The notes under the pieces were generated by a model that saw only the letters and a list, made by a program, of their open reading frames with translations, was not told where the DNA came from and ran no database searches. From Devosia sp. (GTDB taxonomy: Bacteria > Pseudomonadota > Alphaproteobacteria > Rhizobiales > Devosiaceae), in NCBI RefSeq assembly GCF_014860165.1, contig NZ_JACZKG010000008.1, positions 1 to 64,000 of the forward strand: 64,000 bases of DNA. Direction: 5' to 3'. Both the position numbers and the translations under genes were made by a program. Shown here in pieces: positions 1 to 9,986 of the stretch (positions are counted from its first letter, which is position 1; each line of letters opens with the position of its first letter).

Positions 1-98
1 TCGACGAAGTCCTCGAACTGACCCAGGAAATCCTGCGCCACGACAGGGATCGGCAGCAGCAGCGGCAGGGTGATGGCTAGTCTGGTGAGTATGTGCAT
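1..98 (-). CDS. Exported protein of unknown function, N-terminal part only
   Basis: Read on the minus strand, an ATG at 98-96 opens a frame that stays open to the window edge (about 32 residues). The start is Met-His-Ile-Leu-Thr-Arg, then a leucine/isoleucine-rich core and Val-Val-Ala-Gln, which is a typical Sec signal peptide with cleavage near Ala-Gln-Asp. It is divergent from lepA, so 99-200 should hold both promoters. The mature part lies outside the window, so function cannot be judged. Confidence 0.5.
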   Translation of the reverse strand, partial: MHILTRLAITLPLLLPIPVVAQDFLGQFEDFV

Positions 99-200
99 CT
101 GCCCCTAACGCGCGAGCCATGCAAAAAGCACCGCCCTCGCTGCTGTTAACGGCCGCTAAACCATCTTTCTCCCCCTGCCCCGTTCTGCTATCAGCCCCTC

Positions 201-2006
<1,806 letters not shown>

Positions 2007-2043
2007 CAAGCCGCCTGCCACCCATCATCGTCCGGAGCCTGCC

Positions 2044-2361
2044 ATGCGCTTTCTCGTTGCCTGCCTCAGCTTTGTGCTGCTCGCCGCCGCTGCCACTCCC
2101 GCGCTCGCCCAAAGCGAGATGACCTGCGAAACGATCCTTGCCAATGCCGAGCGCAGCAAGACCGACATGTATCTGGCCGCCACGACCTATTTTCATGGCA
2201 AGCACATGGGCAAGCCCTGTGTCGATATCGACTACGTCAAGGCCTTCGACCTGGCCGAGCGGAGCGGGATGGGCGTCGACCCCTTCCTCCGCATTCTGCG
2301 CGAACGCGCCGATCAGGGCCACCCAAGCGCTAAGTCGGCGCTGGAAAAGCTGGGCTACTGA
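2044..2361 (+). CDS. Small exported protein of unknown function
   Basis: A 105-residue product starts [23 protein letters not shown], a clear signal peptide cut after Ala-Leu-Ala, so it should be periplasmic. The mature part has Cys residues in TCETI and GKPCVD that could form a disulfide. It ends with [19 protein letters not shown], reminiscent of a single Sel1/TPR-like helix pair, but this is weak. Its stop codon TGA (2359-2361) coincides exactly with the left edge of the duplicated lepA segment, so a recombination joint lies at the end of this gene and the original C-terminus may have been different. Confidence 0.7.
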   Translation: MRFLVACLSFVLLAAAATPALAQSEMTCETILANAERSKTDMYLAATTYFHGKHMGKPCVDIDYVKAFDLAERSGMGVDPFLRILRERADQGHPSAKSALEKLGY

Positions 2362-2579
2362 TCCCGATCCAGTCCGCCATTGGCGGCAAGATCGTCGCCC
2401 GCGAAACCGTCCCCGCCATGCGCAAGGACGTGACGGCCAAGTGCTATGGCGGCGACGCGACCCGCAAGCGAAAGCTGCTGGAAAAGCGGAAGGCGGGCAA
2501 GAAGAGGATGCGGCAGTTCGGGAGTGTGGAGATACCCCAGGAGGCGTTTATCAAGGCGCTGAAGATGGGGGACGACTGA
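2359..2579 (+). pseudogene. Partial second copy of the lepA 3' end (last ~73 codons)
   Basis: These 221 bp align without gaps to 1786-2006, the end of lepA including the stop codon. I count 17 substitutions by eye. Twelve are silent and five fall in four codons that change the residue (Ala to Ser, Ile to Val, Arg to Pro, Gln to Arg). The excess of silent changes suggests the copy diverged while it was part of a working lepA in another lineage. That points to a xenologous import rather than a local duplication that decayed. There is no start or upstream lepA sequence, so it is a remnant. It marks the left side of the AT-richer island at 2580-5700. Confidence 0.9.
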
Positions 2580-2646
2580 GGGTGCGAACTGGTAGATTCC
2601 GGTTACGTCGGCGCCTAGGCTAGCGCGGAGTTTCAAGGAGAGAAGC

Positions 2647-4749
2647 ATGCCCGCTAGGTCTGGCGCAGGTGCGTCGGTGGCGTCCGGTGCCAGCTACCAG
2701 GCACGAGTAGCGGCTTACTTCTTATCATGCGCGCTGTCTGGTTTGCCGGCGCCCGCAACGAAGTACGGACAAGCGACAGAAATTTCGCTGGAAGTTCGCG
2801 ACCATGTCGATGACATCCAGATTAGCTTTGACTCCGGCGTGCGAGCGCTCATTCAAGCCAAACGCACCCTCCCGTTCTCGTTGCTGACGAACTCAGAATT
2901 CTCTTCAGCGCTGCGGCAGTTCGTTTCTCAAAGCCTAACTGGCGACGACGGACATGCTCAGTATTGTTTGATTACAACCAGCAGTGCTTCGAAGCGCATT
3001 ACGGGTGACCTATTGGTGGCACTAGACGTAGCCCGGAACTGCGATCCCGACATTTTTCTGCGAGATCAGCCAAAGTCCGTCACGACTACCTACCGGGACG
3101 TTCTGTTGGTAGTCCTGGACATTTACAAGCAGCTAGGAGGTGACGGTGACGAGCGTGTAGCCAGAGGCTTGTTGTCCAAAATGCACGTCATCGTACTTGA
3201 TCTGGACACCGATTCGTCTCTGGAGCATGCCGTGGTGCTTTCGCTTCACGCGGCCGGCTACGCAGCGCCGTCCGGAGTATGGAGCAAGCTCATCGTTGAT
3301 TGCCTCGAGTGGGCGCGGCGTCGGCAAACTGTCAGCGTGTCGGATATGAGGCGCCAATTTGAACGATTGAGGTTGCCAACATCGGGGTCGATCCAACGAA
3401 GAGGCCAATACTTAGAATTCGAAATGTCGACGAAAGGGTTCGAGGTTGGCCGAGAAATAGCGATTATGAGGGCAGACAAGGACCTGTCCTTTCTAGAGAA
3501 GGGACAGGTAGGTGTCGTCGAGTTCTATCGTTTTGATAGTGACTGCCGCCCTCGGCTGAGTTTTCAGAACGACAGAATTACCTTTGGCAACGGTGAGCAA
3601 TTCGAACTGTGGGGACGTTTTTCCACCTGGTTGGGGGCGAACCGCTTCATTGAGGAAAACACCGAGCGATTTGCGGACCTTGATATCCTGGTAATCCCTA
3701 TGAATGTGGAGGAAGACCTTGAGGCGGGCCTGTGCGCGAAAACCCATAGGAAAGCGCTAGAACTTGCCGCAAAGAGTCGTGACGGCACAAGATGCGTCCA
3801 TTGTGAACGGCCTGTTACTACCACCATGTCCCCAATAGTGGAGCTTGGTGATGGGCCCACCTTGATTTTTGGCATGGCGCATCCTTCGTGTGTTTTGCCA
3901 TCCGATCGAGTGATGGGGCGAGCCGATCACAAGTTGTTTGTCGAGAACCCCGAACTCAAAGACTTCGACATAAATGCTTGGTTTGATGCGGCCCATGGAG
4001 GGCAGGGTTTCTCGGGTGCCGTTCGGGCGAGCAAGCAGGCCGTTGCCCCCATAATTTGGGGCGGGACACCGTCGATCGAAGCTTCAATCGGTAAGTATAT
4101 GGTCGTTTCGATTCTCGATGACGGTACTGAACAACTTGCTTCAAACCGAGGGAAGGTGCAGCGCTTTACGCGTGAGCATGCTGAGGAATTCGCGTCTAGC
4201 CTTAGTGCCGGCATCACCAAAGCGGAGGCACAGGGTGACCCGCTCTGCTACTCCGATCAAAGCCGCGCCTTCGCCGCGAGGTCCGTACTACTACGTCAAC
4301 TAGGTACCAGTGAGAAGATTAGTCCCATAGCAAAAGTAGAAGTTCGCGCGTATGAGGCACGGGAGGCAGCCAGATTTCCGGGCCCCAAGAGCTGGTATGC
4401 TCCACTGTTGGTGTTAAGAGACGCTACCAGTATGTTGCCGCTAATATTCACAAACATGGTCGCCGCAATTAGTGACCCGATGTCACTGGGGCGCCATATG
4501 AACAACTGGCGCAACGCGGGATTTGAAATCCCCCCTTACGAAATTGAAATCCTGCTGGCAGATGCCCAGGTCGACAACCTAATTGAAGAGGCCATTGCCA
4601 ATGAAGTTGGGGTAGTGATCGATCCTGTCATCAGCGAGGACGGGACTATGGAATTGGTCAGCGGGAGCCCGATCTATTCACTGGACATGATCGCAAAGGG
4701 GCAAATCGCTCAGAACACGGGCGATCAATTATTTGACTTCGATCGTTGA
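2647..4749 (+). CDS. DUF4297/Cap4-like putative dsDNA nuclease with C-terminal zinc knuckle; probable defence protein
   Basis: The 700-residue product starts behind a good ribosome site (AAGGAGAGAAGC-ATG). The N-terminus resembles the PD-(D/E)XK fold of DUF4297/Cap4 effectors: a SYQAR-type opening near residue 16, then Glu49, Asp56 in HVDDIQI and the Gln70-Ala-Lys72 triad. Residues 383-415 carry CVHC followed by HPSC, a CxxC/HxxC zinc-binding pattern seen in HNH-type or treble-clef modules. No Walker motif or membrane segment was seen. The gene is visibly more AT-rich than its neighbours, with rare codons such as TTA and ATA, suggesting transfer. It is convergent with the RT gene, 10 bp away. 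Nuclease activity is inferred from the motif only. Confidence 0.6.
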   Translation: MPARSGAGASVASGASYQARVAAYFLSCALSGLPAPATKYGQATEISLEVRDHVDDIQISFDSGVRALIQAKRTLPFSLLTNSEFSSALRQFVSQSLTGDDGHAQYCLITTSSASKRITGDLLVALDVARNCDPDIFLRDQPKSVTTTYRDVLLVVLDIYKQLGGDGDERVARGLLSKMHVIVLDLDTDSSLEHAVVLSLHAAGYAAPSGVWSKLIVDCLEWARRRQTVSVSDMRRQFERLRLPTSGSIQRRGQYLEFEMSTKGFEVGREIAIMRADKDLSFLEKGQVGVVEFYRFDSDCRPRLSFQNDRITFGNGEQFELWGRFSTWLGANRFIEENTERFADLDILVIPMNVEEDLEAGLCAKTHRKALELAAKSRDGTRCVHCERPVTTTMSPIVELGDGPTLIFGMAHPSCVLPSDRVMGRADHKLFVENPELKDFDINAWFDAAHGGQGFSGAVRASKQAVAPIIWGGTPSIEASIGKYMVVSILDDGTEQLASNRGKVQRFTREHAEEFASSLSAGITKAEAQGDPLCYSDQSRAFAARSVLLRQLGTSEKISPIAKVEVRAYEAREAARFPGPKSWYAPLLVLRDATSMLPLIFTNMVAAISDPMSLGRHMNNWRNAGFEIPPYEIEILLADAQVDNLIEEAIANEVGVVIDPVISEDGTMELVSGSPIYSLDMIAKGQIAQNTGDQLFDFDR

Positions 4750-4759
4750 AAGCCTCTCG

Positions 4760-5524
4760 TCAGGTGATCCGGAGAACATTGCGCAGCCGTTCCAGATCGG
4801 CCGGGTTGATGATCGAAACGTATCTATCAATGGCCGATTTTGCATATGGGCTTCCCTCAAGCCACTGATTTGCAAAGTCCGCCATTCGGCCCTCTGTTAG
4901 TGCCATATGCCCAAACTGAAGGTTGCAATTGAATGCCTGAATTCCGTATTCGGCCAACGCCTTCTTTGAGCTTGCAAGGGGGTATTCCGCTTCATTCGCC
5001 GCCTGCATCAGCTTTGAAGATGCCTCCAATACCTCCTCCTTGGTACCCGCTGAGAGGATGATATCGTCCATATAGACTGAAACCCTGACGGCGTTGCTGA
5101 GCCCGATAAGGGCTAGCCCTAGGGCAGAACGCTCAAGGGCTAGAGTCGCAAGGATCGGTGATTGCACAAAGCCCTGAGGCAGAGCCTTCCGCGATCCCTG
5201 CACCACTACTGATTCGGTGGCCCAATCAAAGGCCTGCCTGCTGCCAAATCCGAGGCTTCTCAGTGAGCGAGTAACCTTTGATCGGATTACGTTGCCGTAG
5301 AAGTTCTCTAGATCGAAGCGACTGAAGAAGCTGGATTGGGTATGAAGTCTCAGCGCCTCCACATGCCCGCCCCTTTTGCCCAGGTGATAAAAAACACTAT
5401 GGGGGTGGTAGCGCTTAGTAACGAGATCAACGATCTTGGCCCCCAAGGCAATTGACGCCTCGTTGGGTACGTAAACCCATTTGCCGGGCGCACGCTGGTA
5501 TCGATGCTTGTACGTGTGTCGCAT
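4760..5524 (-). CDS. Reverse transcriptase of the UG/Abi-like (defence-associated) type
   Basis: The 254-residue product carries the RT palm motifs: FFSRFDLENFYGN with catalytic Asp71, LPQGFVQSP at 115-123, YMDD at 151-154, and a Lys-containing motif (SSKKALAEYGIQAFN). The QGxxxSP motif argues against a diversity-generating retroelement RT, which has a different motif 4. The lack of maturase, X or endonuclease domains argues against a group II intron. No retron NAxxH or VTG signatures are apparent. It is short, with little thumb after residue 200. The start overlaps a small hydrophobic gene (5427-5648). UG/Abi RTs are commonly anti-phage; the exact class cannot be assigned by eye. Confidence 0.85.
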   Translation of the reverse strand: MRHTYKHRYQRAPGKWVYVPNEASIALGAKIVDLVTKRYHPHSVFYHLGKRGGHVEALRLHTQSSFFSRFDLENFYGNVIRSKVTRSLRSLGFGSRQAFDWATESVVVQGSRKALPQGFVQSPILATLALERSALGLALIGLSNAVRVSVYMDDIILSAGTKEEVLEASSKLMQAANEAEYPLASSKKALAEYGIQAFNCNLQFGHMALTEGRMADFANQWLEGSPYAKSAIDRYVSIINPADLERLRNVLRIT

Positions 5525-5648
5525 AGTAGTTGAGAGCTCCGTTCACAGCGTGCAGCAAGTGCACCACGGCGTTACAAATCTTGATTAGTATCAAGAGTGC
5601 CGGGCCGTATCTGCGAACGGAGCGAGTCAAACGATTAAGAAAACGCAT
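5427..5648 (-). CDS. Small hydrophobic protein overlapping the RT start
   Basis: An ATG at 5648-5646 sits 6 nt behind a strong AGGAGG ribosome site, better than that of most genes here. It opens a 73-residue frame: a basic N-terminus (MRFLNRLTRSVRRYG), a hydrophobic stretch (ALLILIKICNAVVHLLHAV) and a Cys-containing tail. The frame runs 98 nt into the RT gene in another phase, so the two could be translationally coupled. The hydrophobic core could be a single membrane helix or amphipathic toxin-like peptide. No homologue is recognised. The overlapped half may simply follow RT coding constraints, so reality of the C-terminus is less sure than the start. Confidence 0.45.
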   Translation of the reverse strand: MRFLNRLTRSVRRYGPALLILIKICNAVVHLLHAVNGALNYYATHVQASIPACARQMGLRTQRGVNCLGGQDR

Positions 5649-6319
5649 GAGCGCCTCCTCTGTTTGTGCCGGCAACCTCTCACTCGCGGACGCGAGCTCT
5701 CACTAATCAACCATAGCCAATCAGCTACAAGCGACAACACAAGGTAGCAAAGCACGCATCACACGTCGCGCGCTCCAGGTACCTTTTGCCAGCAGAGGGG
5801 AGATGGTGAACGCTTGGTTAGTTTGCAATACTTCATGTGAAAAACTAATCCCCGCCCCTCCACCCCGCCTTACCCTCTCCTGTCCGGCATCCCGCCGCAC
5901 AGGAAAGAACCACACCCACACAAACCAGCCGCCCGCCTTTCGCGCCCGGCGCTCAAGGCCAGCCTCCGGGCAGGCTGCGCCCACACGCCGGCCATCGCGC
6001 GAAAACTTATCCCCGCCCGCCGGCGCCGCCCGCATAATCACCCCGTTCCCGCACATAAACTGCGCGGTCGCGACGAACGGTCGTGTGCGGGGATGTCGGT
6101 GGGGTTGGAGTCGTCCAGCCCGGCGGGGGAAACCCGGCAGCTGCGCTTGCGACACAGCGTACCTGGCCCGAACCCGTCCCAAATCCCGGCGCGATGGCGA
6201 GGCCCTTGCCTCATTTGTTTGCGGACGACCCGCACTGAGGCGAAGGCCTCGCCATCCGGCAGTATGCGCCGGCGGTCCATCGGCCCGCCGGGCGCTTCGG
6301 CGCGCCCGTCAGCCGCCGA
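5649..6319. other. Gene-less stretch at the right end of the accessory region
   Basis: About 670 bp hold no convincing gene on either strand; open frames here are proline/arginine-rich and lack ribosome sites. From 5649 to about 5860 the sequence is AT-richer, like the island, and should carry the promoter and leader of the RT transcript. It includes a small hairpin CTCGC-GGAC-GCGAG at 5683-5696. From about 5870 it returns to high GC, so the island boundary probably lies near 5850. A large inverted repeat lies at 6193-6256 (separate entry). Confidence 0.5.
6193..6256. repeat. Inverted repeat with 21-bp arms, downstream of osmC
   Basis: The arms 6193-6213 and 6236-6256 are complementary except at two adjacent positions (GATGGCGAGGCC at the outer end), around a 22-nt loop. 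It lies about 64 bp past the osmC stop on the minus strand, so as RNA it could act as a large terminator or 3' stabiliser. It could also be one of the palindromic intergenic elements common in this genome. Confidence 0.7.
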
Positions 6320-6745
6320 TCAGGCCAGCTTGGCGTCGAGCGTGATCGTGATCGCGCCCAGCGCATTGGAAACCGGGCAGGCACTCTTGGCCTTTTCGGC
6401 CAGTTCGGCAAATTTGGCCGCATCGATCCCGGGCACCTTGCCCTCGAGCGTCAGCGCACTGCCGGTAATCCCGGTGCCGGGGATGAGTTCGACCGCCGCC
6501 GAAACCTTGAGATTGTCCGCCGGCGTGCCGTTCTCGGCCAAAAAGTGCGAGAGCTGCATGGCAAAACACCCGGCATGCGCCGCTGCGATCAGTTCTTCCG
6601 GATTGGTGCCCGATTGCCCGCTCTCGTCGACAAACCGCCCCTTGAACGTATAGGGCAGGGCCTTCAGCGCCCCGCTCTGGCTATCCAGGGTGCCAGTCCC
6701 CTCCGTCAGTGTGCCCTGCCAATTGGCCGTCGCGCTGCGCTTCAT
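6320..6745 (-). CDS. osmC: OsmC/Ohr family peroxiredoxin
   Basis: OsmC-type proteins reduce organic hydroperoxides in the cytoplasm with two cysteines. The 141-residue product starts MKRSATANWQGTL at 6745 behind an AAGGGA ribosome site; longer upstream frames lack conservation. The motif AAHAGCFAMQLSHFL carries the peroxidatic Cys and SACPVSNALGAI the resolving Cys. It stands alone, followed by a long inverted repeat. The length and the GTGTLDSQSGAL N-terminus fit OsmC rather than Ohr. Confidence 0.9.
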   Translation of the reverse strand: MKRSATANWQGTLTEGTGTLDSQSGALKALPYTFKGRFVDESGQSGTNPEELIAAAHAGCFAMQLSHFLAENGTPADNLKVSAAVELIPGTGITGSALTLEGKVPGIDAAKFAELAEKAKSACPVSNALGAITITLDAKLA

Positions 6746-6960
6746 GGTGCAAATCCCTTGGTTGGAAAAAGATGTCGATGCTGCCGCCGCGCCCGCGAGG
6801 ATGCAAGGGCCCGGGCGCCCAATTCGCCCAACCCAACACGCCATTGCGTCCTGATGATGGAGGAGACGGACATGGTGCCGGCCCTGTGGGTCGATGTTAC
6901 TCTTCAGCGTGCAGCGTCGCGCAAGCGACCCGCCCCGGCGCCGGTTGGCGCAGCCTACAG

Positions 6961-7980
6961 CTAGACCAGCTTATTGCGGGCCCTCGACGCCTCGGCCAGT
7001 GCCTGTTTGGCGGCCTTGCGTTCCGCTGCCGCGCTTGCTGCGGCGTCGCCCAGGTGGGCCACGCCGCGCTGGCGACCCAGTTCCATCTGGCGCTGCCGTT
7101 CGGCTGCCGCTGCATGCTTGTCGGCCTCGCCGGCACAATGGGGACAGCTGACGCCCTCGACATAGTCTGACGCCGCCCGGTCCGCCGCCGTCAGCGGATG
7201 CCGGCAGGCCCGGCACAGGGTCGCATCGCCCACGACCAGGCCATGGCCAACCGAGACGCGTTCGTCGAAGACGAAGCACTCCCCGGCAAACCGGCTCTGC
7301 TCCTGCGGCACCACTTCGAGATATTTGAGGATCCCGCCCTTGAGGTGGAACACTTCCTCAAAGCCCTGGCTCAGCAGGTAGCTCGATGCCTTTTCGCAGC
7401 GAATGCCGCCCGTGCAGAACATCGCCACCTTCTTGTCCCGCTTCGGATCGAGATGGCTCGCGACATAGTCCTTGAACTCGGTGAAGTTCTTCGTCGCCGG
7501 GTCCAGTGCCCGCTGGAACGTGCCCAGCCCCACCTCATAATCGTTGCGCGTATCGACCAGCACCACGTCATTGCGCTCGATCAGCCCGTTCCAGTCCGCG
7601 GGCTCGACATAGGTACCGACGGCCTTGGCCGGATTGGCCTCGGGCGCCCGCAGCGTCACGATTTCGGGCTTGAGCCGCACCTTCATGCGCAGGAAGGGCA
7701 TCTCGGCGGCGGTCGAATATTTGACCTCGGCGCCATCGAGCCGGGTGCCGAATGCCGGGCCGGCAAACAGCCACTGCGCCAGCGCGTCGATATCAGCCTC
7801 GGTCCCCGCCACGGTCCCATTAATGCCTTCGGGTGCCAGGATCAGCGTGCCCTTGATGCCCCGCGCGCAGCAGAATGCGGCCAGTTCCGGCCGGATGGCT
7901 TCGGCATCGGGCAGGTCGGCGAATTTATAGATCGCCATCACCTTGTATGGCTGATGTGTCTGGGGCAGATTAGCGTTCAT
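6961..7980 (-). CDS. trhO: tRNA uridine-34 hydroxylase TrhO (rhodanese family)
   Basis: TrhO (formerly YceA) hydroxylates U34 of tRNAs in an oxygen-dependent way on the route to 5-methoxyuridine. The product has an N-terminal UPF0176-type domain (YKVMAIYKFADL, PEGINGTVAG) and a central rhodanese domain with active-site loop MFCTGGIRCEKAS. A Cys-rich C-terminus (CRACRHPL, CPHC) resembles a zinc site, followed by a charged helical tail. I place the start at MNANLPQ (7980); in-frame alternatives at 8001 and 8013 cannot be excluded because no start has a clear ribosome site. It is divergent from the aldo/keto reductase at 8064. Confidence 0.9.
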   Translation of the reverse strand: MNANLPQTHQPYKVMAIYKFADLPDAEAIRPELAAFCCARGIKGTLILAPEGINGTVAGTEADIDALAQWLFAGPAFGTRLDGAEVKYSTAAEMPFLRMKVRLKPEIVTLRAPEANPAKAVGTYVEPADWNGLIERNDVVLVDTRNDYEVGLGTFQRALDPATKNFTEFKDYVASHLDPKRDKKVAMFCTGGIRCEKASSYLLSQGFEEVFHLKGGILKYLEVVPQEQSRFAGECFVFDERVSVGHGLVVGDATLCRACRHPLTAADRAASDYVEGVSCPHCAGEADKHAAAAERQRQMELGRQRGVAHLGDAAASAAAERKAAKQALAEASRARNKLV

Positions 7981-8063
7981 ATCGATTTGCGGCCGGTTCA
8001 TCGGCCCGCTCATATCACTGCCCGCCCCGCGGACCAAATCGAGAAATCAACAGGAGACCATCC

Positions 8064-9101
8064 ATGACCTATCGGGCCGATACGGCACGCTATGACACCA
8101 TGCAATACCGCCGCTCGGGCAGGTCAGGCCTCAAGCTCCCGGTGGTCAGCCTCGGCCTCTGGCAGAATTTCGGCGGCACGCGCGACTATCCCAGTGCCAT
8201 GGAAATTCTCGGCTATGCCTTCGACAATGGCATCACCCATTTCGATCTCGCCAACAATTACGGACCGCCGGCCGGCTCGTCCGAGGAGCTGTTCGGCCAG
8301 GTCATGGCCCGCGATTTCCGCCCCTATCGCGATGAACTGATCATCTCCACCAAGGCCGGCTACAATATGTGGCCGGGGCCCTATGGCGAGTTCGGCAGCC
8401 GGAAATATGTGCTGGCGAGCCTGGACCAATCGCTCAAGCGCATGGGGCTCGACTATGTCGATATCTTCTATTCCCACCGCTTCGACCCCGAAACACCGCT
8501 CGAGGAAACCATGGGCGCCCTGGCCCATGCGGTGCGCGCGGGCAAGGCGCTCTATGTCGGCATTTCGAGCTACCCGGAAAAGGAGACGCGCGAGGCCCAC
8601 CGCATCCTCAAGGATATGGGCGTCGCCACCACCATTCATCAGCCCAGCTATTCCATGATCAACCGCTGGATCGAGAACGACCACACGATCGACGCCTGTG
8701 GCGAACTGGGCATCGGCATGATTGCCTTCTCCCCGCTCGCCCAGGGCGTGCTGTCGGGCAAATACAATGCCGGCGGCACCGAGGGTACACGCGGCGCCAA
8801 TCCCAATGGCACGCTGCGCGCCAGCCATATCGAGCCCCGCGTCCTCGCCGCGGTCGACAAGCTGGGCGACATTGCCCGCAGCCGCGGCCAGTCCATGGTG
8901 CAGCTGGCTCTATCCTGGGTGCTGCGGCGCCCTGAAATGACCTCGGCGCTGATCGGCGTGCGCAATCTCGACCAGCTCAAGGACAATCTGGGCGTGCTCA
9001 ACAATCTCAGCCTCTCGCCCGAAGAGATCGCCGCCATCGACGAGGCGACCAAAGACGGCCAGATGGAGCTCCATCCCCGCCCCAGCGGCTGGCTGCGCTG
9101 A
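8064..9101 (+). CDS. mgrA: Aldo/keto reductase, L-glyceraldehyde 3-phosphate reductase type
   Basis: The 345-residue protein is an NADPH-dependent TIM-barrel reductase. Motifs seen are HFDLANNYGPPAGSSEELFG with the catalytic Tyr, STKAGYNMWPGPYG with the Lys, and FYSHRFDPETPLEETMGAL. The MWPGPYGEFGSRKY segment is typical of the YghZ/Gpr subfamily, which reduces L-glyceraldehyde 3-phosphate and detoxifies methylglyoxal. The ATG at 8064 follows ACAGGAGACC. It is divergent from trhO and convergent with the peroxiredoxin, with a terminator hairpin between them. The gene name rests on subfamily resemblance. Confidence 0.88.
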   Translation: MTYRADTARYDTMQYRRSGRSGLKLPVVSLGLWQNFGGTRDYPSAMEILGYAFDNGITHFDLANNYGPPAGSSEELFGQVMARDFRPYRDELIISTKAGYNMWPGPYGEFGSRKYVLASLDQSLKRMGLDYVDIFYSHRFDPETPLEETMGALAHAVRAGKALYVGISSYPEKETREAHRILKDMGVATTIHQPSYSMINRWIENDHTIDACGELGIGMIAFSPLAQGVLSGKYNAGGTEGTRGANPNGTLRASHIEPRVLAAVDKLGDIARSRGQSMVQLALSWVLRRPEMTSALIGVRNLDQLKDNLGVLNNLSLSPEEIAAIDEATKDGQMELHPRPSGWLR

Positions 9102-9130
9102 GGCGTCACTATCCGGACCTGCGAGGGAAG

Positions 9131-9162
9131 AAGAAAAAGGGCGGTGGGATGAACCACCGCCC
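9131..9162. terminator. Bidirectional terminator between mgrA and the peroxiredoxin gene
   Basis: A perfect 9-bp stem GGGCGGTGG (9139-9147) / CCACCGCCC (9154-9162) encloses a 6-nt loop. On the minus strand it is followed by five T's (AAAAA at 9134-9138 on the plus strand), so it works best for the peroxiredoxin gene. On the plus strand it is followed by AGTTTGT and can also end mgrA. Confidence 0.85.
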
Positions 9163-9193
9163 AGTTTGTCAGGGAGAAAAACGCAATGCGGCC

Positions 9194-9829
9194 TTAGCCG
9201 CGGGGTTGGGGAACAATGCGAAGATAGGGCTTGGGTTCCTTCCAGCCATTGGGGAACTTCTCCTTGGCTACTTCGGCCGAGACGGAGCTGGCGATGATCA
9301 CATCCTCGCCGTTCTTCCAGTTGACCGGGGTGGCAACCGAGTGCTTTGCGGTGAGCTGGAGGCTGTCGATGACGCGGATGACCTCATCGAAATTGCGGCC
9401 GGTGGAAGCCGGATACTCGATCTTGAGCTTCACCTTCTTGTCCGGGCCGATGACGAAGACCGACCGCACCGTCAGCGTATTGTCGGCATTGGGATGGATC
9501 ATGTCGTAGAGGCGGGCGACCTCGCCCTTCGTATCGGCCAGGAGCGGGAAATTGAGGGCCGTGCCCTGGGTTTCCTCGATGTCCTTGGCCCAGCTGCCAT
9601 GATCCTCGAGCCTGTCGACCGAAAGCCCCAGCACCTTGACGCCGCGCTTGTCGAATTCCGGCTTCAGCTTGGCGGTGTAGCCCAGCTCGGTGGTGCAGAC
9701 CGGGGTGAAATTCTTGGGGTGGCTGAACAGCACGGCCCATGAGCCATCGATATAGTCGTGGAAATGGATCGGGCCTTCGGTGCTGTCGACGGTAAAATCG
9801 GGGGCGGTATCGCCAATCAGAATTGCCAT
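9194..9829 (-). CDS. 1-Cys peroxiredoxin (Prx6/AhpE-like)
   Basis: The 211-residue product reduces peroxides through one peroxidatic cysteine. The motif NFTPVCTTELG puts Cys45 in the PXXXTXXC-type site (HPKNFTPVC). The C-terminal half has the Prx6-type extension (ITSLQLTA-like IDSLQLTAKHSVATPVNWKNGEDVI). No resolving Cys in a VCP motif is seen. The start MAILIGDTAPDF at 9829 follows AAGGACAAGACTC, a good ribosome site. It is the first of several peroxide-handling genes in this part of the chromosome. Confidence 0.92.
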   Translation of the reverse strand: MAILIGDTAPDFTVDSTEGPIHFHDYIDGSWAVLFSHPKNFTPVCTTELGYTAKLKPEFDKRGVKVLGLSVDRLEDHGSWAKDIEETQGTALNFPLLADTKGEVARLYDMIHPNADNTLTVRSVFVIGPDKKVKLKIEYPASTGRNFDEVIRVIDSLQLTAKHSVATPVNWKNGEDVIIASSVSAEVAKEKFPNGWKEPKPYLRIVPQPRG

Positions 9830-9986
9830 GAGTCTTGTCCTTGCGGGCCGCAACGGCCCCTGCTCGCCTGCGTAGAATATCGCCTTCCGACACGCGCAAT
9901 GAAGCGGCGTGCGGCGAAATCCTTTTATGTTGTGAAGGGATAGGGCGCCATGGCGTTCCAAGGGGCGCAGCCGGATGAGAACGCGG

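Noticed and set aside
2359..2579. att site of an integrase-mediated island in lepA
   Set aside because: No integrase or recombinase gene lies between or near the two copies, and they flank only a 350-bp segment, so classic site-specific integration is not supported.
4760..5524. Group II intron, retron or diversity-generating retroelement RT
   Set aside because: There are no maturase or endonuclease domains and no intron boundaries. The QGFVQSP motif differs from DGR motif 4, and retron NAxxH/VTG motifs and msr-msd-like repeats were not seen.
5721..6653. Several 80-190 codon frames on both strands in the gap before osmC
   Set aside because: Proline/arginine-rich products without ribosome sites or recognisable domains; they conflict with each other and partly with osmC.
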